A stretch of 19,988 nt of DNA from Christensenella sp. UBA767 (GCA_002297185.1 DBJV01000072.1:3468-23455), one strand, 5' to 3'. Shown: positions 1 through 8,891, counted from the stretch's first letter. Numbers and translations are program-made. The notes: generated by a model not told the origin, from the sequence alone.

Positions 1-51
1 AAGACAAGCATACGCCTAAGTGCCAATTTTATTTAATTAGGAAAAGTTTTT

Positions 52-855
52 TTAATTTTTAGGTTTATAATTATGCTGTTTCCGCGCATCTATTATAGTT
101 TTGCGATATTCTCCCGGCGTTTTATGTTTGTATTTTTGAAAATTACGATTAAAGTTCCTTAAGGAATTATATCCGCATCTAACCGCAATCTCTGTTATTG
201 ATTTGTCGGTTTGAGAAAGGAGTAATGTCGCCTCATTCAAGCGATACGCATTCAAAACATCATTAAAATTTGTCTTAAATAGTTCGTTAAACATGGATGA
301 TATGTAATTGTATGAATAACCGAGTTGTGTCGCTAATGTCAATAACGTAATATCGTCCGCAAAATTTTCACTTAAATATTCTATGATTCTATGTGAAAGC
401 GATGTTGAGTTTTTATTTATGTGTTCAAACACACACATTTCGATTTGACGTGCAACCACATAATATAAACAACTTTTTATGTAAAATTCATTTTCGTTTT
501 TTTCCAGTATGTTTATAATCAAATGTAAATCATTTACAAAAAAAATTGGGTTTATAGGCGCATATTCTTTGTATTTGTTGTGATAAAACGGTATATACGA
601 TTGTGAAAAAACACATAGATATGATTCAGAGTGTTCCTTCGTCTTATAAGAGTGTGCCGCCATTGGAGGGACTAACAGACACATCCCTTTTTCAAGAGAA
701 TATTCTTTTTCTTCTATTGTAACACTCAGAACTCCTTCCATACAGCATACAAACTCGTAACTGTTGTGTAGGTGTGGTTGGAAATTCAAACAAATATCAT
801 TCTGATTGTATAAGTATCCTTCTGTATTGGAACGGTTTTTCTCATAAAAGAACAT
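52..855 (-). CDS. AraC-family transcriptional regulator of the xylose cluster
   Basis: This is a cytoplasmic DNA-binding regulator, probably a sugar-responsive activator of the divergent xylA operon. The N-terminal half resembles an AraC-type cupin ligand-binding domain (HLHNSYEFVCCMEG and KGMCLLVPPMAAHSY). The last ~100 residues carry the double helix-turn-helix: SENFADDITLLTLATQLGYS is the first, and SITEIAVRCGYNSLRNFNRNF followed by the KHKTPGEYRK motif is the second. The length (267 aa) is normal for the family. I chose the ATG at 855 because a GGAGA sits 6 nt before it. The ATG at 867 (271 aa) is possible, but it overlaps that GGAG and has no good site of its own. The gene is divergent from xylA with 124 bp between, the usual arrangement for a local regulator. 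The inducer (xylose or a xyloside) is inferred from the neighbours only. Confidence 0.9.
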   Translation of the reverse strand: MFFYEKNRSNTEGYLYNQNDICLNFQPHLHNSYEFVCCMEGVLSVTIEEKEYSLEKGMCLLVPPMAAHSYKTKEHSESYLCVFSQSYIPFYHNKYKEYAPINPIFFVNDLHLIINILEKNENEFYIKSCLYYVVARQIEMCVFEHINKNSTSLSHRIIEYLSENFADDITLLTLATQLGYSYNYISSMFNELFKTNFNDVLNAYRLNEATLLLSQTDKSITEIAVRCGYNSLRNFNRNFQKYKHKTPGEYRKTIIDARKQHNYKPKN

Positions 856-886
856 ATCTTTCTCCATATCGTAACTTTTGTCCTAT

Positions 887-915
887 ATTCTATCAAATTT
901 TTCTTGAAAGCGCAA
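887..915 (-). promoter_or_regulatory. Predicted sigma-A promoter of the AraC-type regulator
   Basis: On the minus strand a -35 TTGCGC (910-915) and a -10 TAGAAT (887-892) are separated by 17 bp, about 20-30 bp upstream of the gene. The -35 overlaps the -35 of the opposing xylA promoter, so the two promoters probably compete or are co-regulated. Confidence 0.5.
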
Positions 916-933
916 CAATGTTTACGGTAAAAT
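904..933 (+). promoter_or_regulatory. Predicted xylA operon promoter with overlapping cre-like site
   Basis: A -35 TTGAAA (904-909) and a -10 TAAAAT (928-933) are separated by 18 bp, about 45 bp before the xylA start. The segment TTGAAAGCGCAACAA (904-918) matches the CcpA consensus WTGNAANCGNWNNCW at all but one fixed position, so it is a candidate catabolite-repression site sitting on the -35. The AraC-type operator cannot be identified from one sequence. Confidence 0.45.
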
Positions 934-979
934 TAGAATGTATTAAAATACCAACAATAAATCAAAGGAGACATTAAAA

Positions 980-2293
980 GTGGAAATCTTTAAAAATATC
1001 GGGCAAATACAATACGAAGGTTATGAAAGCAAAAATCCGCTTGCTTTTAAGTTCTATGATGCAAATAAGATTGTTTTAAACAAGCCTATGAAAGAACATC
1101 TTAAATTTGCTATGGCTTGGTGGCACAATCTTTGTGCAACAGGAGTCGATATGTTTGGAAAAGGTTCTATGGATAAATCTTTCGGCGCAAAAATTGGCAC
1201 GATGGAGCATGCACGAGCAAAAGTCGATGCCGGTTTTGAATTTATGCAAAAACTGGGAATTCAATATTTTTGTTTTCACGACGTTGATCTTATCCCCGAA
1301 TCCGACGATATAAACGCATCAAACGACAGATTGGATGAAATATCCGATTATATCTTGCCGAAAATGCAAGAAACGGGCATTAAATGTTTGTGGGGAACGG
1401 CAAATTTATTTGGCAATCCAAGATTTATGAACGGGGCAGGTTCCACAAACGATGCAACAATATATTGTTTCGCTGCCGCACAAATCAAAAAGGCATTGGA
1501 TTTAACCGTAAAATTCGGTGGAAAAGGCTTTGTCTTTTGGGGCGGACGCGAAGGCTATGAAACACTGTTGAATACCGATGTAAAATTTGAGCAAAACAAT
1601 ATAGCGAGACTGATGAAAATGGCTGTAGATTACGGCCGTAGCATTGGCTTTACGGGAGATTTTTATATCGAACCGAAGCCCAAAGAGCCGATGAAACATC
1701 AATATGACTTCGATGCGGCAACCGTTATAGGTTTTCTCAGACAATATGGTTTAGAAAAAGATTTTAAATTGAATATTGAAGCAAATCATGCTACATTGGC
1801 AGGTCACACTTTTGAACATGAGTTGCGTGTTGCCGCAATGAATGGGATGCTCGGTTCTGTTGATGCCAATCAAGGCGACAGCAATCTTGGTTGGGACACC
1901 GACGAATTCCCGTTTGACGTTTACTCTGCGACTTTTGCTATGCTCGAAATTATTAGAAATGGTGGCTTAAGCGGTGGATTAAACTTTGATGCGAAAAACC
2001 GTAGGTCGAGTAATACCTACGAGGATATGTTTAAAGGCTATATTCTGGGAATGGACACATTTGCTCTTGCTTTGATAAATGCAGAAAAAATCATTTCGGA
2101 TGGTCGAATCGATGCATTTGTGAAAAACAAGTATGAGAGTTTCAATAGTGGCATCGGAGCCAAGATTGTTTCCGGCAATGCAACTTTATCCGAACTCTCC
2201 GAATACGCTTGCAGTATTGCAAAGCCAAAGCTCCCATCAAGCGGGAATCAAGAAGGGCTGCAAAGTATAGTCAACCAAATACTGTTTTCTTAA
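980..2293 (+). CDS. xylA: Xylose isomerase
   Basis: Converts D-xylose to D-xylulose in the cytoplasm, the first step of the isomerase pathway. The 437-residue TIM-barrel protein has the length and motifs of group II xylose isomerases. The catalytic pair is in FCFHDVD (H100, D103). The metal ligands E231 (IEPKPKEP, with K233), E267 and H270 (NIEANHA), D295 (GSVDANQGD), D306/D308 (WDTDEFP) and D337 (GGLNFDAK) are all present, so the enzyme looks intact. Translation starts at a GTG 9 nt after AAAGGAG. It is the first gene of a four-gene operon, with xylB starting 3 nt after its stop. It is probably controlled by the divergent AraC-type regulator and perhaps by CcpA through the cre-like site upstream. 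Confidence 0.97.
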   Translation: MEIFKNIGQIQYEGYESKNPLAFKFYDANKIVLNKPMKEHLKFAMAWWHNLCATGVDMFGKGSMDKSFGAKIGTMEHARAKVDAGFEFMQKLGIQYFCFHDVDLIPESDDINASNDRLDEISDYILPKMQETGIKCLWGTANLFGNPRFMNGAGSTNDATIYCFAAAQIKKALDLTVKFGGKGFVFWGGREGYETLLNTDVKFEQNNIARLMKMAVDYGRSIGFTGDFYIEPKPKEPMKHQYDFDAATVIGFLRQYGLEKDFKLNIEANHATLAGHTFEHELRVAAMNGMLGSVDANQGDSNLGWDTDEFPFDVYSATFAMLEIIRNGGLSGGLNFDAKNRRSSNTYEDMFKGYILGMDTFALALINAEKIISDGRIDAFVKNKYESFNSGIGAKIVSGNATLSELSEYACSIAKPKLPSSGNQEGLQSIVNQILFS

Positions 2294-2296
2294 AAT

Positions 2297-3757
2297 ATGA
2301 ATTGCTATATCGGAATAGACCTCGGAACAAGCAGTACAAAAGGCATTTTAACCGACAATAAGGGTACGATTCTTCGTCAATGCACGAAGCACTACCCTAT
2401 AGAATCACCCAAAGAAGGTTGGTTTGAACAATCTCCGGAAGAATGGCTTTTGACGGTAACAAGCGTGCTTCGCGAGCTAATAAACGGATACGAATTCAAC
2501 ATAAAAGGGATTTCATTCAGTGGACAAATGCACGGACTTGTTGTCCTTGATAAAAACGATCGTGTAATTCGCCCCTGTATTTTATGGAATGACGGACGTT
2601 CCGAAAAGCAAACGGCAGACTTGAATAAAACAATAGGGAAAAGCAGATTATCATCTATGACCGGCAACATCGCATTTGCGGGATTTACATTGCCTAAACT
2701 CTTGTGGATGAAAGAAAACGAACCCGAAAACTATAAAAGAATAGCAAAAATAATGTTGCCAAAGGACTATTTGATTTATCGAATTACCGGAGTGCATTCA
2801 ACCGACTATTCAGATGCATCGGGTACACTGCTTTTGGATGTGAAAAACAAATGTTGGTCGGAAGAACTTTGCAAAGAATACAACATAGATAAAAAATGGT
2901 TGCCTGCTTTGCACGAAAGTTATTATGTCGTGGGGTACATAAAAGAAGATTTTGCAAGGCAACTTAACTTGCCTTTAAAAGTAAAAGTTATTGCGGGTGC
3001 CGGGGATAATGCGGCAGCGGCAATAGGAACAAATACCGTTGCAAACGGAAGTTGCAATATATCCCTTGGAACAAGCGGAACGATTTTTATATCGCAAGAC
3101 CGTTTTTCTGTGGATGTAAACAATGCAATTCATTCGTTTGCGCACGCAAACGGGAAATGGCATCTATTAGGGTGTATCCTATCTGCGGCAAGTGCTCGAA
3201 AATGGTGGCTTGAAAACATACTTGAATCAAACGATTACGAACATGACGAAGAGATTGTTTCAATTTGCGGCCCGACTGGTATAATTTTTTTGCCATACCT
3301 TTGCGGGGAGCGGAGTCCGTATAACGATGTAAATGTCAGAGGTGCTTTTTTAGGAATATCGTTGACCACGACAAGAGCGCAAATGAGCAAAGCGGTTATG
3401 GAAGGCGTTGCGTTTGCGATACGAGACTGTGTCGAAGTTGCAAAATCAAACGGTATCGATATAACAAAAGCAAGTTTATGCGGAGGCGGGGCAAAAAGTT
3501 CGATTTGGTGTCAAATAATTGCGGACGTTTTGCAAATCCCAGTGTCACTCGCAAAATCAGAACACGGTCCTTGTTTTGGTGCGGCTCTTCTTGCAATGGT
3601 AGGATGTAATGAGTATACTGATGTTGCACAGGCATCCAATGCTTGCGTCAAGGATAATTTTACGATATGCCCCAACAAGAGCAAGATGCATTTGTACGAT
3701 CGCTATTATGAAATATATCATAATTTGTACCAAAAAATAAAAGACATAAAAATATAA
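2297..3757 (+). CDS. xylB: Xylulokinase
   Basis: Phosphorylates D-xylulose with ATP to D-xylulose-5-phosphate, feeding the pentose phosphate or phosphoketolase pathway. It is an FGGY-family kinase of normal length (486 aa). Visible motifs are the N-terminal phosphate-binding loop IGIDLGTSSTKG (D8), the sugar-site segment GISFSGQMHGLV, RPCILWNDGRS, the catalytic GAGDNAAAAIG (D237, equivalent to E. coli D233), SLGTSGT, LCGERSPYND and the C-terminal LCGGGAKSSIW nucleotide-site motif. The gene begins 3 nt after the xylA stop. No Shine-Dalgarno sequence is visible before its ATG, so it is probably translated by coupling to xylA. FGGY kinases differ in sugar specificity, but the xylA linkage makes xylulose the obvious substrate. 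Confidence 0.95.
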   Translation: MNCYIGIDLGTSSTKGILTDNKGTILRQCTKHYPIESPKEGWFEQSPEEWLLTVTSVLRELINGYEFNIKGISFSGQMHGLVVLDKNDRVIRPCILWNDGRSEKQTADLNKTIGKSRLSSMTGNIAFAGFTLPKLLWMKENEPENYKRIAKIMLPKDYLIYRITGVHSTDYSDASGTLLLDVKNKCWSEELCKEYNIDKKWLPALHESYYVVGYIKEDFARQLNLPLKVKVIAGAGDNAAAAIGTNTVANGSCNISLGTSGTIFISQDRFSVDVNNAIHSFAHANGKWHLLGCILSAASARKWWLENILESNDYEHDEEIVSICGPTGIIFLPYLCGERSPYNDVNVRGAFLGISLTTTRAQMSKAVMEGVAFAIRDCVEVAKSNGIDITKASLCGGGAKSSIWCQIIADVLQIPVSLAKSEHGPCFGAALLAMVGCNEYTDVAQASNACVKDNFTICPNKSKMHLYDRYYEIYHNLYQKIKDIKI

Positions 3758-3791
3758 TCAAATCAAGAAAACAAAAATAAAGGAGAAAATT

Positions 3792-6284
3792 GTGAAAAAA
3801 ACGAAAGGGCAAATTATTTTTGCAACAGCGGATAAAAACGAAAGCACAATGGAATTGGCTCACCGCGCTTTAACACGCAAAGTTGCGAGCGAAGGCATTG
3901 TTCTTCTTGAAAACAACGGCGTTCTTCCGTTAAAGCCTTGCAAAGTTGCTTTGTACGGAGCGGGCGCAATAAAAACGATAAAAGGCGGAACGGGTTCGGG
4001 AGAAGTTAACGAGCGTTACAGTGTATCGATTTTGGAAGGGTTAAAGAACGCCGGCTATGAAATCAGTTCAAATTCCTGGATCAATGATTATATGGAAACG
4101 TTCAGCCAATCTGAAAAAGAGTTTGCCCAAGAGGTCAGAGATTGGTTTAAAAACAGTTCACTGCAAGACATTTTGTTTTTGTCTTTTAGGCGTTTTAATC
4201 TACCAGTCGGAAGAAAAATTACAAAAGCCGATGTTGAAGAAAGCAATACGGATACTGCAATTTATGTTGTAGCGAGACAAGCTGGCGAAGGTGCCGATAG
4301 ACATATCGAACAAGGGCAACATCACCTTCTTCCCATTGAAATCGAAAATCTGAAAACTCTTGCGAATTCATACAAGAACGTAATCCTTGTCATAAACGTA
4401 GGCTCATCGATGGATATGTCGTTTTTGAAAGAAGTAAAAGGCATAAGCGCAGTTTTGTTCTTTTGCCAACAAGGCGAAGAAGGCGGAAATGCATTTGCCG
4501 ACGTTTTGTCGGGCAAAGTTTCGCCAAGTGGCAGATTAACGTCGACGTGGGCAGAAAAATACGAAGATATTCCGTTTTCCGATGAATACAGCTATTTAAA
4601 CAACAACCTCGACGAAGAGTATTACAAAGAAGATATATACGTCGGATATCGTTATTTCGACACTTTTAAAGTGATGCCGAAATACGAATTCGGCTATGGA
4701 TTGTCGTATTCGCCGACAAAAATCTCTGTCGCAAGTGTAAACGCAAATAAAACACATATTACTATTGACGTAGATGTTAAAAACAACGGACTAATTCCGA
4801 CAAAAGAAGTTGTTCAGGTATACGTTAGTTGCCCTATCGGCAAAATCAACAAAGAGTATCAACGACTTGTCACGTTCAAGAAAACGGATGTCATCGCTCC
4901 GGGCGAAACAGAACGTGTGAAAATCGATTTTGCGCTTGAAGAATGCGCAAGTTATTTTGAAAAAGATGCATCTTTTGTGCTTGAAGGCGGCGATTACATA
5001 ATTCGAGTCGGAAAGTCGTCTCGCAACACACAAGTCGCTGCTATTGCAATGCTCGATGGCGATGCAATAGTTTCAAAGCATATGAATATATGTCCGCCCG
5101 TTGCGGATTTTGAAAAACTTCAAGGCAGCCGTGAGATTGATAATTCCGATTATATCAATGCGCCGATTGTATCAATAAAATCGAGTGATGTCGAGACAAT
5201 CAAATACGATTATCTTGTCCCGCAAAGATATTCGGATACTAAAGTCGATGCAATTATGGAACAACTTTCGACCAAAGATAAAGTGAATATAGTTGTCGGC
5301 GCAGGAATCAAGCTCGGCGGTGCGCTAAGCGGCAGCAAATTAATGGTTCCGGGTGCCGGCGGATATACGACCGATAAATACTATAACAAAGGATTGGTAA
5401 ACGTTGTTCTTTCCGACGGTCCCGCAGGATTGCGGATTTCAAGGGCAATAGGAATAAATCGTAGAGGTATTGCACAGCCATACAATATGATGTTTGACTT
5501 TTTGGATTATATACCGGATTTTTACAAGCGTTTTCTTTGCGCAAATCCGAAAAAAACAAAACCGGTATACCAAAACTGTACCGCCTTCCCAGTTGCGCTT
5601 GCCGTTGCACAAACTTGGAATACCGAGCTTGCGCTTGAAGTCGGAGAAGCTGTCGGCGAAGAGATGAATAAATACGGAATCACATATTGGTTGGCACCGG
5701 CACTTAACATCCATAGAAACCCGTTATGCGGAAGAAATTTTGAGTATTATTCAGAAGATCCTCTCTTGTCCGGTAAAATAGCGGCAGCAGTATCATTGGG
5801 AGTGCAAAAATTCCCCGGTACGTATGTTACTATTAAGCATTTTTGTTGTAACAATCAAGAAGAAAATCGAGAACTGACAAACGCAAACGTGAGCGAACGC
5901 GCTTTACGCGAGATTTACTTAAAAGGCTTTGGCATTGCCGTAAAAGAAGGCGGAGCAAAGTCTATTATGACGAGCTACAACAAGTTAAACGGAACATACA
6001 CGTCAAATAGTTATGACCTTTGCACCAACGTAGCTAGAAACGAATGGGGCTTCGACGGCGTAATTATGACAGACTGGCACTCTACTAATCCCGATAGAGC
6101 AAATAATGCTATATGTATGAAAGTCGGCAACGATTTAATAATGCCTGGAAACGGTTATTGCAAAAAGGAAATTCTAAAAGGACTAAAAACAAAACTCTGC
6201 ACATTGTCGGATCTTGACCGATGCTGCGCAAACGTTATCCGCTCAATAGTATATTCAAACGTATCGTCGATAATAAACGGATAG
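3792..6284 (+). CDS. GH3 glycosidase with permuted domain order (beta-xylosidase or beta-glucosidase)
   Basis: Retaining exo-glycosidase, probably cytoplasmic since no signal peptide is seen, that cleaves imported beta-xylosides or beta-glucosides. In most GH3 enzymes the TIM barrel comes first; here the order is reversed. Residues ~15-290 are the alpha/beta sandwich domain (ASEGIVLLENNGVLPL, and GEGADR with E166 as likely acid/base). Residues ~300-390 are the fibronectin-III-like domain (VKNNGLIPTKEVVQVYVS). Residues ~480-830 are the barrel, with NVVLSDGPAGLR, the KHFCCNNQEENR substrate motif and the nucleophile D761 in VIMTDW. All catalytic parts are present, so this is a circular permutation, not a broken gene. 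Such permuted GH3 enzymes are known from rumen and gut Clostridia. It starts at a GTG after AAAGGAG, 34 nt past xylB. The xylose context favours beta-xylosidase, but the sequence does not settle specificity. Confidence 0.92.
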   Translation: MKKTKGQIIFATADKNESTMELAHRALTRKVASEGIVLLENNGVLPLKPCKVALYGAGAIKTIKGGTGSGEVNERYSVSILEGLKNAGYEISSNSWINDYMETFSQSEKEFAQEVRDWFKNSSLQDILFLSFRRFNLPVGRKITKADVEESNTDTAIYVVARQAGEGADRHIEQGQHHLLPIEIENLKTLANSYKNVILVINVGSSMDMSFLKEVKGISAVLFFCQQGEEGGNAFADVLSGKVSPSGRLTSTWAEKYEDIPFSDEYSYLNNNLDEEYYKEDIYVGYRYFDTFKVMPKYEFGYGLSYSPTKISVASVNANKTHITIDVDVKNNGLIPTKEVVQVYVSCPIGKINKEYQRLVTFKKTDVIAPGETERVKIDFALEECASYFEKDASFVLEGGDYIIRVGKSSRNTQVAAIAMLDGDAIVSKHMNICPPVADFEKLQGSREIDNSDYINAPIVSIKSSDVETIKYDYLVPQRYSDTKVDAIMEQLSTKDKVNIVVGAGIKLGGALSGSKLMVPGAGGYTTDKYYNKGLVNVVLSDGPAGLRISRAIGINRRGIAQPYNMMFDFLDYIPDFYKRFLCANPKKTKPVYQNCTAFPVALAVAQTWNTELALEVGEAVGEEMNKYGITYWLAPALNIHRNPLCGRNFEYYSEDPLLSGKIAAAVSLGVQKFPGTYVTIKHFCCNNQEENRELTNANVSERALREIYLKGFGIAVKEGGAKSIMTSYNKLNGTYTSNSYDLCTNVARNEWGFDGVIMTDWHSTNPDRANNAICMKVGNDLIMPGNGYCKKEILKGLKTKLCTLSDLDRCCANVIRSIVYSNVSSIING

Positions 6285-6315
6285 ATATTGATTTGAGGCG
6301 TTTTAAGGAGGGATT

Positions 6316-7809
6316 ATGAAAAAGCAATTGACTGTAGAACAACTGCAACGTCAAAAAGCAAAAGAAACGAAAGAGATTGCAAAGTGGGAAAAGGAAAAGA
6401 CTCGCCCTAAAAATAAGTATTATTTATGGTACTTGCTGTTTATTATTGCCGTTATTTACATAGTGGACGAAGTCGCTACGCATATCGATACACAAATGAA
6501 AGCGGAAATAAGAGCATCGATTTTCACACCTGTTTTCGGGGATCGTTCAACGGGAATAATGGATATAATCGGTGCAATGTCGTTTTTATCGTTTATAATA
6601 GTGATATTTTATAAACCATTGGCAGACAAGTATGGTCGTAAGACATTTTTGTTTATTAACACGTTGGGTATGAGCATAGGTATGGGGCTAATGTTGACTG
6701 CGAATAATATTGCATTATATATTGTTGCCAGCACAGTCATTTTGTTCTTTACGCCTCACGACATGCAACTTGTATACGTGATGGAAACAGTCCCTGAAAA
6801 GCATCGCGGAAAAATATACTTTGCTATTAAATCTATTGCGACTCTTGGCGTGTTGCTAATACCTTTAATGCGCAAGGTCTTTATGCACAATACGTCTGAA
6901 TGGCGTATGGTTTATCTCGTTCCAGCAATAGTAGGTATGATTATTGCAGCGATTGCCCTATTGTTTGCTCGCGAAACAGACACGTTTATAGATCATCGTT
7001 TGAGTTATCTAAAAATGACCGACGAAGAACGATCCGATCAATTGAAGCAAAAACAAATCGAAACGGCACAAGGAGGACTAATCCCGGCATTAAAATTTGT
7101 TTGGAAACACAAACAATTAAGATGGCTGTTTATTATCATTGCGCTAAATGTAACTGGAATGCTTATAACATTCCAGTATCAGCTCATTATGGCAGACGGA
7201 TACGCAAACGCCTATATCTCAAGCGGAGTATACCAAGATTATACTCAGGCATATAATGCGGCGGGGGTAGGGCCCGTAACAATTGCTTTGTTTATGTTCC
7301 CGGTCGGGTCGGCTGTATTTCAATGCATTAGTGGCTTATTCGCAGATAAACTCGGAAGAAAACCGGCAAGCGTAATTATGGTTGTATCAACAATCGTCAG
7401 TTTTATATTGTTCTTTATTGCAAGCAAATTCGCATGGTCGCCCTATATAGTTGGTCTTCTTTGCGGAATTACCATTGGAAGTTACTGGGCATCAGGAGAC
7501 ATTATGGGAAGTATGATGATTTCAGAATCATCTCCGACAAATCTAAGATCGTCAATACTGGCAGCGCAATCGGTTGCGCAGGCGGTCATATTGGTACCAG
7601 CATTCATATTAAGTACAACTTTAATTACGGTACTAGGTAATGAAAATGTCAGCTTAATCACATTGGGTTTGTCTGTTCCCGGAATGATAGGTGCGCTTGT
7701 TGCTTTAGTAGCTAAGGTAAAAGAAACTAAAGGTGTTGATTTGGCAACAGTTCGCGGTGATGAATGGGATGATAAGCCAATAGAACAGACTTCAAACATA
7801 AGCGAGTAA
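6316..7809 (+). CDS. MFS sugar transporter (probable xyloside or oligosaccharide importer)
   Basis: Major facilitator superfamily permease, 497 aa, with about 12 hydrophobic segments. A charged N-terminal tail (residues 1-35, rich in K and E) precedes the first segment WYLLFIIAVIYIVDEVA. The sugar-porter-type loop motif KPLADKYGRK lies between helices 2 and 3, and its half-repeat copy GLFADKLGRK lies between helices 8 and 9. A charged central loop (ETDTFIDHRLSYLKMTDEER) separates the two halves. It is the last gene of the xyl operon, 31 nt after the GH3 gene, with a strong AAGGAGGG site. Its place beside a cytoplasmic glycosidase suggests uptake of short xylosides rather than only free xylose. 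The substrate is inferred from context and is not readable from motifs. Confidence 0.85.
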   Translation: MKKQLTVEQLQRQKAKETKEIAKWEKEKTRPKNKYYLWYLLFIIAVIYIVDEVATHIDTQMKAEIRASIFTPVFGDRSTGIMDIIGAMSFLSFIIVIFYKPLADKYGRKTFLFINTLGMSIGMGLMLTANNIALYIVASTVILFFTPHDMQLVYVMETVPEKHRGKIYFAIKSIATLGVLLIPLMRKVFMHNTSEWRMVYLVPAIVGMIIAAIALLFARETDTFIDHRLSYLKMTDEERSDQLKQKQIETAQGGLIPALKFVWKHKQLRWLFIIIALNVTGMLITFQYQLIMADGYANAYISSGVYQDYTQAYNAAGVGPVTIALFMFPVGSAVFQCISGLFADKLGRKPASVIMVVSTIVSFILFFIASKFAWSPYIVGLLCGITIGSYWASGDIMGSMMISESSPTNLRSSILAAQSVAQAVILVPAFILSTTLITVLGNENVSLITLGLSVPGMIGALVALVAKVKETKGVDLATVRGDEWDDKPIEQTSNISE

Positions 7810-7831
7810 AATTCCGCAGTCATAATCCCCA

Positions 7832-7863
7832 AAGCCACAAATCTTTGAGTTTGTGGTTTCTTT
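7832..7863 (+). terminator. Rho-independent terminator of the xyl operon
   Basis: A 10-bp stem (AAGCCACAAA at 7832-7841 with TTTGTGGTTT at 7850-7859, one G-T pair) with an 8-nt loop is followed by a T-rich tail (TTTCTTT). It lies 22 nt after the MFS stop codon. Confidence 0.75.
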
Positions 7864-7965
7864 AATCTACATTTACTTGGATATAAGGGTTATTACTTCG
7901 ATATTGCATAACTTCGAGATAAGTCGGTCAAGACATATACTATAATTTTTTCGTGCTTATTTTGT

Positions 7966-8586
7966 CTATCCATAAATCGTGGCATATCTTTGTCGCATTC
8001 TTATGAAGTATTCAAACACAGTGGATTGCGCTCGTTCAAGTATGGTGGCAATTTCGGGATAACTCAGCCCGTTTTGTCTACATTCGAGCGCAATTCTCAT
8101 ATTATCCGTCAAATTAAGGCTGTCAATGATTGAATCATAGACGGTATAGTCTTTGACAACATCATCTTCAATCTCGCAAGACGGCTCGCTGGCGGGCGTT
8201 AAGGCATCAAGGCTCACGAAACGGTAATAGTCGCTTGTTTTTCGCGCTATAAGTTTTGACATTGCTCTTACGCACGCAATCTTGACTGTTATTGCCTTGC
8301 CCTTTTTATCGTATGTCAAAATGTCGTTTAATCGCTTTCCGTAATGATTACAAAGGAATAGCGCACATTCTTGGACTAAATCATAACTGTCGCTGAAAGT
8401 GTGGTTAATGTCGTTTTTACGCCTTATATCAACGCATAGGTTTGCATACATCTTTTGCATCCTGCTTCCCATATAACCGATAAGGAAGCGTGTTTCATAC
8501 ATCGCTAACTGTTCGGCCATTGAAAGAACATTGTTTTGAGATATTGTTTCTTTGAAAACGTCATAATTTACAATATGTTTTTTCAT
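7966..8586 (-). CDS. Sigma-70-region-4-like protein, paralogue A (mobile-element type)
   Basis: A 206-aa protein related to sigma-factor-like proteins found on integrative elements of Firmicutes. The central block (residues 65-112: FSDSYDLVQECALFLCNHYG, then KKGKAITVKIACVRAMSK) aligns with the paralogue at 8997-9692. A C-terminal sigma region-4-like helix-turn-helix spans ~159-201 (LNLTDNMRIALECRQNGLSY, then EIATILERAQSTVFEYFIRM). No region 2 is recognisable, so it may be a regulator and not a true sigma factor. The reading frame extends upstream to 8652, but I start at the ATG at 8586. It has GGAG 10 nt upstream, the paralogue starts at the equivalent place, and the upstream extension lies in a leader conserved as nucleotides rather than as protein. 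It is divergent from its paralogue. Targets are unknown. Confidence 0.72.
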   Translation of the reverse strand: MKKHIVNYDVFKETISQNNVLSMAEQLAMYETRFLIGYMGSRMQKMYANLCVDIRRKNDINHTFSDSYDLVQECALFLCNHYGKRLNDILTYDKKGKAITVKIACVRAMSKLIARKTSDYYRFVSLDALTPASEPSCEIEDDVVKDYTVYDSIIDSLNLTDNMRIALECRQNGLSYPEIATILERAQSTVFEYFIRMRQRYATIYG

Positions 8587-8692
8587 TTTTGATACGCTCC
8601 GAGTTTTATTTGCCTTTCGGCAACAAGACGGCGCAGCACCGAGAAAATTCAAAAACGTATTACTTCAAATCATAAGATGCCTATGTCAACGA
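8587..8692 (-). promoter_or_regulatory. Promoter/leader cassette, copy 1 (upstream of paralogue A)
   Basis: Read on the minus strand, this runs from TCGTTGACATAGGCAT to the ribosome site of paralogue A. It matches the cassette at 8892-8996 at roughly 89% of positions, counted by eye. The 38 nt at 8607-8644 are identical without a gap. It contains a 5-bp hairpin TTGCC-GAAA-GGCAA with a GNRA-type loop and, before it, a possible CGGTG-CTG-CGCCG hairpin. TTGACA looks like a -35, but no consensus -10 lies 17 bp away, so the first block could instead be an operator. Confidence 0.65.
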
Positions 8693-8699
8693 CCAGCGT

Positions 8700-8766
8700 A
8701 AATTATTGCGCTTACAATAAAAGAGCCTATATCGAACAAGCAATAATTTTGCCGTTGATATAGGCT
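8700..8766. repeat. Two interleaved inverted repeats in the divergent intergenic region
   Basis: AAATTATTGC (8700-8709) is complementary to GCAATAATTT (8740-8749), and AGCCTATATC (8724-8733) to GATATAGGCT (8757-8766). The order is A-B-A'-B', which could form a pseudoknot in RNA. The second pair is also two further copies of the GAYATAGGC element found at the head of each cassette. Confidence 0.5.
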
Positions 8767-8824
8767 TTTCTCTGTGCTAAACCGTCGCACCGAAAGGCAA
8801 TAAATCGGAGCGTTATAAAAAGTG
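8753..8824 (+). promoter_or_regulatory. Third, decayed leader cassette without a gene
   Basis: CGTTGATATAGGC at 8753 matches the cassette head. About 35 nt are missing, and the leader then resumes: GTGCT, ACCGTC, CCGAAAGGCAA (8790-8800) and TCGGAGCGTTAT (8805-8816). A GTG (8822-8824) stands where the start codon should be but is followed after two codons by TAA, so nothing is encoded. It reads as a ghost of a third gene copy, or as a stand-alone regulatory RNA. Confidence 0.5.
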
Positions 8825-8891
8825 TGTCCATAAAAATGTGTTACAGTCTTGATACAAGTAGAGGGATTTTTACACAATATTTTTATGCGAT

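Noticed and set aside
774..977. Plus-strand 67-codon ORF between the regulator and xylA
   Set aside because: Overlaps the regulator's N-terminus antisense and the divergent promoters; no ribosome site.
7890..7946. Direct repeat ACTTCGA and a TATAAT after the xyl terminator
   Set aside because: The repeat is short and the TATAAT has no convincing -35 or downstream plus-strand gene.
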